64,000 bases of DNA from Quercus robur (taxonomy: Eukaryota; Streptophyta; Magnoliopsida; Fagales; Fagaceae): the NCBI RefSeq assembly GCF_932294415.1, contig NC_065543.1, positions 47,269,777 to 47,333,776 of the forward strand, given 5' to 3'. The position numbers and the translations under genes are program-made. Below are positions 46,921 through 57,615 of this stretch, in pieces. Every line of letters starts with the position of its first letter. The first letter of the stretch is position 1. Below the pieces are notes generated by a model. It was not told the origin of the DNA. It made no database searches and saw nothing but the letters and a program-made list of their open reading frames with translations.

Positions 46921-48537
46921 ATTGGCTTATGAAGATCCAGAGCCAGAGTTATTAACAAAACAGTAGTTAATTAGTTTGTGTTGTAGCCAATATTCTATCA
47001 ATTTGTATTGCAGAAACCTTAATTTCCTTTGCATCAGTTTAGTTTTGTGTTAATAGATTTTAACTTTTTTTGTTGAATTTTCTTCCAACAGTTTTAGACA
47101 TTATCTGTTTGATTGATTATCAATTATTTCAATGGATAAACCATGGTGTTAATATTGTGATTATGAATAGAGAATGATGTTTTTCTCTTTGCTTGATGTT
47201 GGTGGTGATTCTAAGCACCCTAATTGGGTGGTGAAACTTAGGATTTGTTTGGTTTATTTTCTTTTTCCCGTTTATTTCTATTTTCCCTGTCCTGCATTGA
47301 TGTCAACCGTTAAATATATATACTTGTTGTCATAATCTCCTTCTCCCTAGATTTGCATGATGTTTCAAGTAAAGGGAGAGGGATGGAATGTAATCCCTGA
47401 TGTGAATGTTTGTCCCCGTGCACATGCATCTTCACTCCCATCTTATTTCATCCTAGGCATGTCATCCTTAAAATACAAAAGGTATTAATATTATCCTCTT
47501 CCTTTACAGCAAAGGAGGGCTGCAGATAATCTAATCTTGACATTTCATCTGCAGATTAGAAGAAAAATAAAACAAAATAACCCAATTTTATTTTCTGGAG
47601 AATTGTATAGATCTCTCTCTAGAGTCATGGTGTCTAGGGTAATGATGTTTCTTTGGCTGAGTAGTGTCATTAGACTCATTACTTTGTTTTCACTGAAATT
47701 ATATTTCAATAGTCCTGTTTACTCAATTTAAATAGAAAACAACAGAGTAGCCTAAGGGGTAAGGCTAGCTTTCCTTATGACAAAATTAGTTAGGAAAAAA
47801 AAAAGCCCTTCATTATCATTTTCCAATCTTATTATTATTTTGATAACATGAAAAAGCAATACAACTATCAAATCAGAAGCATAAATACCTGAAACCTACC
47901 TCAAAGCAGACAAAAATAACAAACAACCTTCCATATCAGCCAGCTAGGGAAACAATATAAAATAAATCACCAAACCACATGCATGAAGTCTTGAGCTGCT
48001 ACGTTAGCAATTCCATGAATGTTTCCCAATCACTTTGATGCACATGGCTAATGCAAAGGCTTGGGGATTGATGAGGGTGAGGTATATGGAATTATGGATA
48101 TGAATGTTGGTGAGGTGTTTGTTGAAGATGTATAGGGGATTGATGAGGGTTAGGATGTTGGTCAAACGGGTAGCAGTGAATTGGGGAGTAAGAAGAGCAT
48201 AAAGGGAGATAAAGAGTCAGACTGAGGGATAGAATTCTGGCAAGTGAAAATGCTTGAAGAAGTTGGCTAAGGTGGAGAAAAAGTTGATCTTACAGAGAAC
48301 TGGTATGGGTTGTTGGCTGCTAAGGGGAAGAAGGAAGATGGTACAAAGAAAAAGAAAGGTCAGGTTGTCTATTGAAAAGATGGTGAAGAAGAAGAAGAAC
48401 AGTGGAGAAAAGGGGGTGAAGGTCAAGAAAAGAAAAAAAGCAGTGGTGTAATTTCAATTAGAAGACTAGAAGTTAGAGATAGTTAATTCATTCAAATTTT
48501 GTTTTAATTGTCTAATACATAGTACTGGAGTTTTTTT

Positions 48538-48568
<31 letters not shown>

Positions 48569-49019
48569 GGGGTGGTGTTAGACTTTTGAAAATCTGCTCA
48601 TCAACATTACTAATCACTTTATCTGGTATCTTGATTCTGAGGATAAAGATAGAGTAGTTGATTTTACGTTTTAATGATTTATATTTTCCTTATTTTTATA
48701 TCTGAACTTTGGTCTTGTTCTTGTATGCAAAGTTTAAAATTTATATTGTCCTTATTGTTTTGATATTTTGCATCAAAATGGGAGCAGAATTCATTTCATG
48801 GTTATCTATCAATAATTTGAATAATTTATTTATATAAAAAATTACATATATATATATATATATATGTATGTATATATTTATTTATTTTGATGAAAAGTAT
48901 AATCAACTTCATGCAATTCATTTAAAAGTAATGATGTTAAAACAAATGAAGAATTGTCCTAAAAATTACATTTGTATTTTCATAGCATTTATGTTTAGAA
49001 ATATTTTCACTTAAATTTA
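46921..49019. other. Intergenic DNA with a T-to-G tract
   Basis: No gene is supported. A T run passes into a run of about 20 G at 48531-48573. A TA-type repeat is at 48846-48866. A Lys/Arg-rich open frame at 48254-48451 comes from purine-rich low-complexity sequence. Confidence 0.45.
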
Positions 49020-50390
49020 GGGTGAGTTTGGTTCAGCTTTTTGTAAAAGTGTATAATGAAAAAGTGGAGTTTTAAAAAAGTGCATAATGAAAAAGTGCAT
49101 TTTCAAAAAGCTGAGTGTTTGGTAAAAACTGTTAAAAAGTGCTTTTTGAAAAAGCTGAGTGTTTGGCTAGTACTTATAAAAGTAACCGTTTGAGGGATAA
49201 ATTACCAAAAAGGACAATGTATATATAAGAGCATCTCTAACAGGTTAGACAAATTTTTGTACTGTTTAGACAATCAACAGTGACATTTATCTTTTGCCTA
49301 CCCACTTTTTTAATCTTTATTTTTTAATTAAATTTATTCTTTTTTAATCTTTATTTATTCTTTTTCTATTCATTCTTAACAATTATATTTTTCAACAAAA
49401 AATGTTATATCCATAATACTTTTTGCAATACTTTCACAAGAATCATAACAAAATCTTATATGGAAAGTTATTTCTAGTTCTAATTTGAACTCATTACTGA
49501 AATTATATTTTTACTCACTAATATTAATTAATTACTTAAAATTTATTGTAAAAATATTGTGAAAATATTGTGATATTATTTTTAAATTGTGATTTCTTCT
49601 TCTTTGCCTTTTATTTCATCCATACGTTTCCTTTTTTTTTTTTCTTTTTCTTTCTCTCTTGCATTTTGTCAACCACACACGTATACCCATATTAGTACAT
49701 CCTCTCCTTTTTTTTTTCCTTTACTTTCACTTGATTCCAGAAGCTCCTCACTCTTTCTTTTTCCAGCTCTCTGAGGTCTTTCTACTCTCTATTTTTTTTC
49801 TTCTATCGGCTTCTATTTTTTTTCTATCGGCTCCTCACTCTTTTTTTTTCTTCTATTGGATTCTATTTTTTTTTTTCCAGAAGCTCCTCACTCTTTCTAT
49901 ATTTTTCACTCTTTCTTTCCCCAACTCTCTTTTCTTCCATCGGCTTCTATTTTTTTTTTTTTTTTTCCAGAAGCTCCTCACTCTTTCTATTTGTTTTGAT
50001 TTTAGATTTGTTGTTTAAATTATATCAGTTTTATGAGAGCAAGAATTTTTTTTGCTTTTATTGTTGTGGTTTGATTAATTTTATTGCGTGAGTGAGGTTC
50101 AGGTGAGATGAATTTGCTGAGGCTGTGCGTGATCTAAAGAAGACACCTTGCCCTTTATTGAAGGGTAATTTTGGTAATTGAAGTCACCCAACGGATATAT
50201 ATCAAACGCCCACACCAACTTTTACAATTATGGACTGAAACACATCCATTTTTCAAACGCGCATTTCTTCACAAATATAAAACACAACTTTAAGCAAAAA
50301 GTTGCGTTTTATACTCACCAAACACTAAACTTGGGCTGGCTTTTTTAAAAAGCCAACTTTTGGGCTCAAAACGCCCAAACAAACAGGCAC
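49020..50390. mobile_element. MITE-ended element of about 1.4 kb
   Basis: The left end GGGTGAGTTTGGTTCAGC and the reverse complement of the right end, GTGCCTGTTTGTTTGGGCG, form a short imperfect terminal repeat. TTA flanks both sides (49017-49019 and 50391-50393). Subterminal words such as AAAAAGTGCATTTTCAAAA and AAAAAGCCAACTTTTGGGC are typical of such elements. The centre (about 49230-50150) holds unrelated T/C-rich repeats around TTCCAGAAGCTCCTCACTC, three to four copies, and may be an insertion. No transposase is encoded. Confidence 0.55.
49700..50000 (+). repeat. Interspersed TTCCAGAAGCTCCTCACTC repeats
   Basis: Copies of CCAGAAGCTCCTCACTCTTT occur at about 49737, 49878 and 49968, with TCTATCGGCTTCTATTTTTT-like linkers between them. 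The open frames here are Phe/Leu-rich because of the T/C bias and are not coding. Confidence 0.7.
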
Positions 50391-50587
50391 TTAGTCTTAT
50401 CGAAGTAGACTGAAATTCTATATTAATGTGACTCAACAAAAACATAACAATAATAAAATGTTATGCTTAATATTTTAGATATTACGAGTTTGATATATAT
50501 ATATATATATATATATTTGGATTTAGATTAGGTGCTTTCAACTCAAACATATCATTTCTCATTATGTAAGTGCACAAAAAAAATAGA

Positions 50588-51186
50588 TCAAAGTGGACCA
50601 GAATGAACCAAAGTTATCCGAATGGACCGAATCGTACCAAATGGAACACAAAGTGGACCAAATAGACAGAAGAGGACCGAATAGGAACAAGGTGGACCGA
50701 ATGGACTGAATAAGACCAGATGGACTGAAGTTGATAGAATGGACTGAATAAGACCAAATCGGACTAAAGTAGACAGATGGGACTGAATAGGACCAATATA
50801 GACTGAATAGGACCGAAGTCGATAGACTGGGCCGTATAGAACCAAAGTGGACAAAATAAACTGAATAGGACGAAATTGGACTGAATGGCCCGAATAGAAC
50901 TGAATTGGATCAAAGTGGATAGAATAGACCGAACGGGACCAATAGAACCAAAGCAGAGAGAATGGATCGAATAGGACTAAAGTGGACAAAATGGACCGAA
51001 TAGGACTAAAGTGGACCGAAAAGAGCCAATATGAATTGAATGGACCGAAATAGACTGAATAAGACCGAATGGCCCAAATTAGACCAAATAGAACTTCAGT
51101 GGACAGAATGGACTAAATAGGACCGAATTGGACCGAAGAGGACGGAATGGACTGGATAGAACACTAATGTGGACCGAATAAGACTT
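50588..51186 (+). repeat. Degenerate 10-11 bp minisatellite, about 600 bp
   Basis: The whole stretch is built from words like GTGGACCGAAT, AGGACCAAAG, TGGACTGAAT and AGGACCGAAT, each about 10-11 bases, drifting in sequence but keeping the GGAC/GGAct core and spacing. A shorter outlier is at about 51440-51515. The minus-strand open frame at 50588-50989 is a by-product: its Ser/Thr/Leu/Val-rich text repeats with the DNA. Confidence 0.85.
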
Positions 51187-51203
51187 TTGAATACTTATAA
51201 TTT

Positions 51204-51242
<39 letters not shown>

Positions 51243-52548
51243 ATTTTTAGGGCTCATATTTCTAATTTATAATGTCTATTTTAGTATTTTCTTTGTATTT
51301 TTTAACTCAAAACTAAAGAGTTTAGCCCAAATATAATAAAATTTAATCCTTTTCAACCAAAAAATTAAGAATTTTTTTTGAGCTAAATTTGAAAAGAAAA
51401 CCTAAAAAAAAAAAAAAATCACTTTAGGGCTCAATTAGTCTAAAATGGACTGAAGGGGGATCGAAATTGACCAAGTGGACTAAAGTGGACCGAAGTAGAC
51501 CTAATTGGACCAAATAGAAATTTTTAAATTTTTAGGGGAACCAAATTACCTTCAAAAAAATTTTAGAGAAAAAATTATACATTATATTAAAATACAAAAT
51601 AATTATTTATTCTCATGCATCGTGTAAGTCTGTGACTAGTAATAATCATAGGAGAGACTTAAATATCTGGCCATTTGTTGGTCACCTAAAATAAGAAAGC
51701 ATTATGATGAAAATGATGGAATGGAGTTTAGGTTCTCTTGAGTATTTTTGTCACTTTGCCTCTAGGTTTATTTATTCTAACTTATAAAAATGTGATAATT
51801 AGGATGAGAGAGAGAGATTTTGTCTGATAAATGCAAGTAAAAATATTTTTGGTTTTGTGAGTTTGATCCTATTATAGTTTGTTATAGTCTCTTTGATTAC
51901 CAAAATTTGTTAGGGCTAGTGACTTTGAGGTCATTGTTGGTTGAAAAAGCTATTATGAAATAGGATGGAATTAATTAATAATATCTAGTCAATGATCATT
52001 TGTTGGTCACTTACAATATGAAATTAATGGACAAAAAAATGTCACTTTAAATTCTCGAGGATGTTAGTCGTATGTTTTGGTCAAGAATTTGCTGAAACTT
52101 GCTGATGATATCTCAAATGGAACTTCCTCTTTCCATAATAATGGTATGGATAGTGAATGGATTAAGGCTCACTAGTGTGTGTAACTTGCCAAAAATAAAT
52201 AAAAATTGGTTCCATGAGTAAGTGGGATGACTTGTCCAATCTATGCAGGTTGCCTCCTCTTGCACATTGTATTGTGAAGCAATTTTGTAGCTAGCTAATG
52301 TTTACTATGGGACTGAATTCTCAAGCTTGTGAATTGAGTATGTGTAGAAGTGATGCTGCACTTTCTTTATTTTTTTGGTTTCATGGAACTCTCATTCCTC
52401 ATAGACACAAGCATCATGGCATTCTTGCAAGAGATCAGTGGAGAGCCATGGCAAGAAGGCCCTCCATTTATCTATTGACATGCAAGGTATAGATCATTGG
52501 AATTTGTAGAGTTTGAACTAATTTTTAATTATACTGATAGGGACAGGG
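51187..52548. other. Intergenic DNA; T tract and minisatellite outlier
   Basis: A T run spans 51207-51240. TGGACTAAAGTGGACCGAAG-like minisatellite words resume at about 51440-51515. A short open frame at 52298-52492 ends at a possible donor but matches no family I know. Confidence 0.45.
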
Positions 52549-52829
52549 TGTGGGATTGGAAGTATGTGATTATATGATTAAATTTACTATATCCTAATAA
52601 CTTAAACTTTTGGAAGAAATTGTAAATTAACATGGTATTAGAATAAGAAGTTATAAATTCGGTCATTACTTACTCCACTCTACCTCCCATTTAAAATCTC
52701 ATGTATAAGCCTCACCTATAAAAGGAAGTTTGAGCCACAAGTGAGGAGAAGTGTTAGAGTATGTGGTTAAATGATTAAAATTATCATATCTTAATATCTT
52801 AAACTTTTGAGAAAATCAGTAATTTAACA
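52549..52829 (+). mobile_element. TRIM (miniature LTR retrotransposon), complete structure
   Basis: The left LTR (52549-52632) and right LTR (52752-52829) both run TGT...AACA and share GTATGTG, ATGATTAAA, TATCtTAATA and CTTAAACTTTTG in order. Directly after the left LTR is TGGTATTAGA (52633-52642), a primer-binding site for initiator methionine tRNA with one change. Directly before the right LTR is GTGAGGAGAAG (52741-52751), a polypurine tract. Total length is 281 bp, with no coding capacity. Clean 5 bp target-site duplications were not seen. A fragment of the same family is at 22862-22918. Confidence 0.75.
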
Positions 52830-52979
52830 AGATAAGGGTTAGTGGGTACTCTTTTTAAGAGATTAAAGTTGGCCTTCAAGGTCAAATAATGTAGGACTCA
52901 AATATTCTATAGAAAGAATCTGTACAAACTTTACCAGAGTTGTTGACAATTTAAAAGGGGATTAACTTATAGGTCTCCC

Positions 52980-53912
52980 TCCCTCAGTAGGAGTTTTTAT
53001 TTCTCTTGCCTTGGTACAAGCCCTCTCTCCCTCTCCCTATTCGGGTATTTTCTAAGTCTCTGTAGCCTTCAAGGTCCCCTCAGCAACATGGATCAAGCTA
53101 CCACTGGAGGACTTCTGCATTTTCATCTCACCACGTTTGAGGATGATGAAAGCTCCACTTCAGCCATGAGATTGGACATCTTAGAGGAGCGCGTGCGAGC
53201 TTTCAAGTCCACTCCAAGATCTGCCTGGAAGATGGCTTTGGATCTAAGGTATGTAGATAGAGGAATAAAGATCTTCCAGTTTTATTTCAGATCTAGTCTT
53301 CAAATGGAGTGGCTTCCTTCCTTTTGCTTTATTTGTGGTGTTTTGGGTTTTGGTGGGTTTCTTCGGTCTGGGTCTCAAGATTTGTCCAATTGGAGGAAGG
53401 GGGTTTTTGAGAAACATTGTGCTGCTTGCCGAGGCGAGTCGGAGGAAGAAAGAAGAGAGGAAGATACCGGTTTTCAGATTCCAATGGCTGTTAGTCCAGT
53501 GAGCCTGGGTACGGAGAAAGGTAGCAGTTCAACTGTGCTGGCAGTGGTTTGCTCCTTGAGCCCAGCACCCTCCTTTGTTGAGCACTCACGTGTTTCCTAA
53601 TGGTCCTTTGAGGCCAAAAATCGGTTTTGGGCTTTCAAATGTTTTCTTCTTTGGCCCAAGAACTTCCCAGCCCGAAAACCACAAGTAATATCTCTCCTTT
53701 TAATGAGCCCACCACTAGAGCCCAAGAAAAGAGACCCCAAAAATGTTAATATGCAAACTCAGAAAAATATTGCTGGGCTCTCGGGTTCATTGAGAAGAGT
53801 GGTGTGTAATTGTTTGTGATTTTCTCCCAGTGTTTGTATGCTTTCTCTGTTGTAACTCTTTTCAAGTTAAATGAATATTTCATGCTTCTTATCAAAAAAA
53901 AAAAAAAAAGCT
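52980..53912 (+). mobile_element. LINE deletion derivative: ORF1 piece joined to a 3' end
   Basis: An open frame from 53088 to 53600 encodes 170 residues. Its start (MDQATTGGLLHFHLTTFEDD) and the LPSFCFICGVLGF segment resemble ORF1 of plant LINEs, where a CCHC zinc knuckle follows such a Leu-Pro-x-Phe-Cys motif; here the His and last Cys are lost. After it comes a LINE-like 3' end finishing CATGCTTCTTATC plus 16 A's, almost the same terminus (CTTCTTAYC-A) as the LINE at 12965-15679. ORF2 is absent, so most of the element was deleted before or after insertion. The 5' limit is approximate. Confidence 0.55.
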
Positions 53913-54149
53913 TCAACTTCAAAAGATATCATTTATAAACAACTTCATTGATTTCATCCAATTTGTACGTACTTGCTGCCTTTTAACTTATATCACAACT
54001 TCAAAAGATATATCATAACTTACATATCTTTCTCTCTCTCTCAAAAGGAATTTTCATTAAAATTTTGAATTTGACAAAAAAAAAAAAAAAAATCTAATAG
54101 CAAAGGGCAATTTGGCTATCACTAATCAATTAGTGAGGACATTGCTCGG

Positions 54150-54183
<34 letters not shown>

Positions 54184-55079
54184 TTATATATATTTAGGGG
54201 GTAATGAAATTAATTTTTTAACTAATACTATGTTCACACGTTGCATGAATTAGTAATAGATCAAACGAAAGAAAATATTTTCAATAATATGATTAGAGTC
54301 TAACAATAAGATAGATAATAAAAATTTCCTAAGTTAGTCAAAGTGCATCAAATAAGATTGAATTTTTATTTTAAAAAACCATTATCATAGTTTAGATAAA
54401 CATAATTTGAAACACCTTTTAAATTCTTCAAGCGTTTGAGTATTTAAAACTTCTCAAGACTTTAGCAATAAAGATTTTTTATTTTATTTTAAAAGGAGTA
54501 AATCATTGTACGTAAAAAATGCGATACATTTTTATAATAATATAAAGTAAATAATAAAACTTGTTATAATTTTTTAAAAATATTTATTATCAATATTTTA
54601 ATCAGAATAGTATTTTAGATCAACAGGACATTTTAACTAAAATACGATAGACCTGATCATAGTCAAACTATATATAATAATATATAAAAGTCTTCAATAT
54701 CATAATTGGATTAATTCTATGATTTGCTAAATAAATTTTAGTATTTAAAGAAAAGAAAAGTCAGATTTATGGAGTACTTTATATGGGGAATGCACATGGT
54801 TCATTCGATTAAAAGATTAAATATGAGTATATTACATATTGAAATGAAAATTTTGAGATTAAAGATTAAATATTTGACATCCCAATCGTTTAGTATAATT
54901 TCATAAATTATTTGCAAATTAATCTATACAGGGACGTATCTAAGAGGGGGCGAGGCCCCTCTTGCCCAAAATTTTTATTTTTTTCAATTAGGTATATTTT
55001 GAGTTTGTTTTAATTGGGCCTCCTCTCTTTTAAAGCCTTAGTCCTCCTCCCCTATGATTATCAGCTTAGACAGCCTAAG
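53913..55079. other. Very AT-rich intergenic DNA
   Basis: A TA microsatellite (54151-54182) and long A/T-rich stretches are present. GACGTATCTAAGAGGGGGCG near 54934 resembles a common plant repeat word, but no element ends were resolved. No gene supported. Confidence 0.45.
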
Positions 55080-56045
55080 TAGGGATGGCAAATTGGCAAT
55101 GGGACGGGAGCAGGTTCAAAGGAGAGGGTATTTACTCCCGTCTCGCATGATTTTGTCTTACCCCCATCCTTGTCCCACCTTACATGACGGAAAAATTTTT
55201 ATTGCTTCATCCCCACCCCTTGGGCCCCCACTGTATCCCGTAAAATTCTATTTCTTCTTAATTTGCCCATAATTATTACAATTGTTTTTAATAAAAAAAT
55301 GTTTCATTAATAAAAATATACTTGAAATTACAAATAAATTTATCCTATCAAATCAAACTAATTTTTAGCAAAAATTGAATAATATTATTAAAGTATTTAA
55401 TAAGACAATATTACAACAACAACAAAAAACTCATATTACAAAATCAATGATTCAATAGTACATAAATTTTTTTATAATAAAGACTAAAAAAAAAAATGTT
55501 AAAATTAGTACCTTATTTCCAACTTTGCTAGAGGAAAAAAAGAGGCAAAAAGCCTTATTGGGTAGAATAAAATAAGTTGATAATTTGTTTATTTAGAATC
55601 TGTTTGAATACCACTTATTGCTGAAAACTAAAAACTGAAAACATTGTAGCAAAATAATTTTTAAATGTGTGAATGGTGTTGTGGGACCCAGTTTTAAAGA
55701 AAAAGTTACTGAATATGGTACTTGTGGGTTCCATGAACAGTGCATGGGACCCACGGGAAAAAAAGCTTTTGTTGGGAAATGAGCAAAACGTGCTTCCTAA
55801 ATGGAGGCTTAAATAGTAGAGATTTTGGGTATGAAAAATTTACAATTTAACTTTTATCAATGCGGAGTGGGGCAGGGCGAGTTGGGTCTAAAAAGTCTAA
55901 ACCAATCCCCGTCCCGCCCCTGCCTCACCCCGCCCTTTGGTATGGGGTTAAAATCTTGTCCCATCCCTGCCCCACCACCTTTGTGGGGCAGGAAAAATGC
56001 GCATGGGGCGAAACAGGGAGGGGCGGAGCAAAATTGCCATCTCTA
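55080..56045. mobile_element. Non-autonomous hAT element (966 bp) hosting a MITE
   Basis: The left end TAGGGATGGCAAATTGGC and the reverse complement of the right end, TAGAGATGGCAATTTTGC, match closely. Flanking 8-mers AGCCTAAG (55072-55079) and AGCCTAAC (56046-56053) match at seven of eight bases, as expected for hAT. Both ends continue into G/C-rich subterminal sequence (CGGGAGCAGG; CCCGCCCCTGCC; AGGGGCGGAGC). The element carries the Tourist MITE copy D at 55596-55808. Open frames within are by-products of the G/C-rich text. Confidence 0.8.
55596..55808. mobile_element. Tourist-like MITE, copy D, nested
   Basis: The left end GAATCTGTTTGAATACC and body words GAAAACATTGTAGCAAAATA, GTTGTGGGACCCAGTTTTAA and ATGAACAGTGCATGGGACCC match copies A-C. 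TTA flanks both sides (55593-55595 and 55809-55811). It lies wholly inside the hAT element at 55080-56045, so it inserted later. Confidence 0.7.
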
Positions 56046-56146
56046 AGCCTAACCCAACCCAAAAAAATTAAAACCTATTAGCCATTTTAAGTTTTTAACC
56101 CAGGACCCATAGTTACAAACCTTCAACACTTCAACTTTGTTTCTTA

Positions 56147-56263
56147 AGCCTGTTTGGATTGTGGAGGGAGTGGAAAGAAGTAAGTAGAGTTAGTTGAAAA
56201 TATGCTAATTTTGAGACAATTCTACTTTGCTTTACTCTACTCTCTCTCCATCCAAACGAGCTA
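56147..56263. mobile_element. Small MITE (117 bp)
   Basis: The left end AGCCTGTTTGGATTG and right end CATCCAAACGAGCT form a terminal repeat, with TTA on both sides (56144-56146 and 56264-56266). The body is purine/pyrimidine asymmetric (GGAGGGAGTGGAAAG facing CTTTACTCTACTCTCTCTCC), so it can fold on itself. Confidence 0.6.
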
Positions 56264-56349
56264 TTAATTTTATTTGTGTTATTTTCTTTTACTTTTTAAG
56301 TTTTGTGAGCTTCACGTGACTAGCCTGACTAGTTTTCAAGTGAAGCATA

Positions 56350-56521
56350 GGCTGTGTTTGAATTGGGTGAAAACTGTTTCCGGAAATCATTTTCCGTAAA
56401 ATCGGAGTGTTTGGTTGTCACGGAAAATATCATTTTCCGGAAAATGACTTCCAGTTGACCACTATTTTCACCTTTGACCTGGAAATCATTTACTCCCCTC
56501 ATTTTCACTTCAAGTCACTTC

Positions 56522-56608
<87 letters not shown>

Positions 56609-56823
56609 AAAGAGAGAGCCCAGGTCAGAGAGAGAGAGAGCCACAGAAAGAAAGAACTCAACGAACAAAAGAGAGAGCGAGCCAGAGAAAGAACGATCAG
56701 CGCCGATCACAAAACGAATTTCGACACAGCCAAACACCTGAATACATTTTCCTTTCTGGAAAATAACATTTCCAGAAAATGAAATATTTTCCGGAAATGC
56801 TTTTACGCAAACCAAACGCAGCC
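56350..56823. mobile_element. MITE with long foldback ends and a GA microsatellite
   Basis: The left end GGCTGTGTTTGAATTGGG and the reverse complement of the right end, GGCTGCGTTTGGTTTGCG, form a terminal repeat. Inside each end are several TTTTCCGGAAAAT-type palindromic words (AATCATTTTCCGTAAAAT; TATCATTTTCCGGAAAATGA; ATGAAATATTTTCCGGAAAT). The centre holds the GA run at 56524-56605. Flanking target duplication is unclear (ATA/TTA). Confidence 0.6.
56524..56605. repeat. GA microsatellite, about 41 units
   Basis: An almost pure GA dinucleotide run of about 82 bp inside the MITE at 56350-56823. The Arg-Glu repeat frames over it on the plus strand and the Leu-Ser repeat frame on the minus strand are artefacts of the repeat. 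Confidence 0.95.
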
Positions 56824-56963
56824 TTAGATTTTTATGTTGATTTTTAAGCCTTCTACGGTTCTACACCATCCTCCACTACACGTAATCACCTAGTATTTTT
56901 TTTTAAAGAAATTAGCTTATGACTTTTTCTTCTATCATTATATAGATACATGTTAATCATATT

Positions 56964-57610
56964 TGTGGGGCTAGTGAATTCGCGGCCCAGTCCCACTCTA
57001 CATGGGGGCCCAGGCCCTACGGCCCAAGCCGAGGAGAGCCATTGTCGAGGACGACCTCTTGCTCGGCACCTCATGAAATGCCTGAAGAAAGGGAAAAACT
57101 GAGTTCAGGGGCAAGGTAAGGGAAAAAGCTGCCAACGTCATAATACCAAACCCTGTATCTGACAAGTCCATCCTTTAAACCATACCCTTTAACTTTCCCA
57201 ACGACCCCAAACCATACTAGGTATGGGTTGACAGGACAGGTTTGCATCCCAGAAAAGTGAAACTTACACGTGGACTCTAAACAGAAAAACAAACATGACT
57301 ATAAAAGGAAAATACCCCCAGAAGAAAAAGAGGACTCTCTCCCCCCGGGGAAAAGGGGAGAGAGGGAAGGACACCAGGATCCTTGGACAGCGTTCGAGGA
57401 CAAAAGTCCTACAACCCGTTCCAATGGAGGGCTTAGCTAGTCAAGCCAGGCCCGCCCGTACAAGAATTTCCGTGGACGCCACGATCAAACCGTCCACCTG
57501 TGCCCAAGGTCATGCCATTCAAGCCCACTCTCTACAAATCATATTGTTGGGGCCATTGCATACGAGCCCAACGTCACTCTTGGGTCGTTAAACAAATTCG
57601 TATCCCTACA
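56964..57610 (+). mobile_element. Solo LTR (647 bp) with perfect 5 bp target-site duplication
   Basis: It starts TGTGGGGCTAG and ends CGTATCCCTACA (TG...CA with a near-perfect 7 bp inverted end). ATATT flanks both sides (56959-56963 and 57611-57615). TATAAAAG at 57300-57307 is a likely LTR promoter, which sets the plus orientation. The sequence is much more G/C-rich than its surroundings (CGAGGACGACC, CCCCCCGGGG). Its ends and CGAGG-rich text resemble the LTR at 16900-17712. The open frame at 57295-57591 is not a known protein. Confidence 0.88.
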
Positions 57611-57615
57611 ATATT

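Noticed and set aside
48254-48451. Lys/Arg-rich small protein
   Set aside because: Purine-rich low-complexity DNA; no domain and no homologue that I know.
50588-50989. Minus-strand open frame of 133 residues with repeated Ser/Thr/Leu text
   Set aside because: By-product of the minisatellite; residues repeat with the DNA period and there is no gene context.
52298-52492. Possible exon of 64 residues ending at a GT
   Set aside because: No family recognised and no partner exons found within several kb.
56407-56815. Arg-Glu repeat and Leu-Ser repeat proteins
   Set aside because: Artefacts of the GA microsatellite in three frames.
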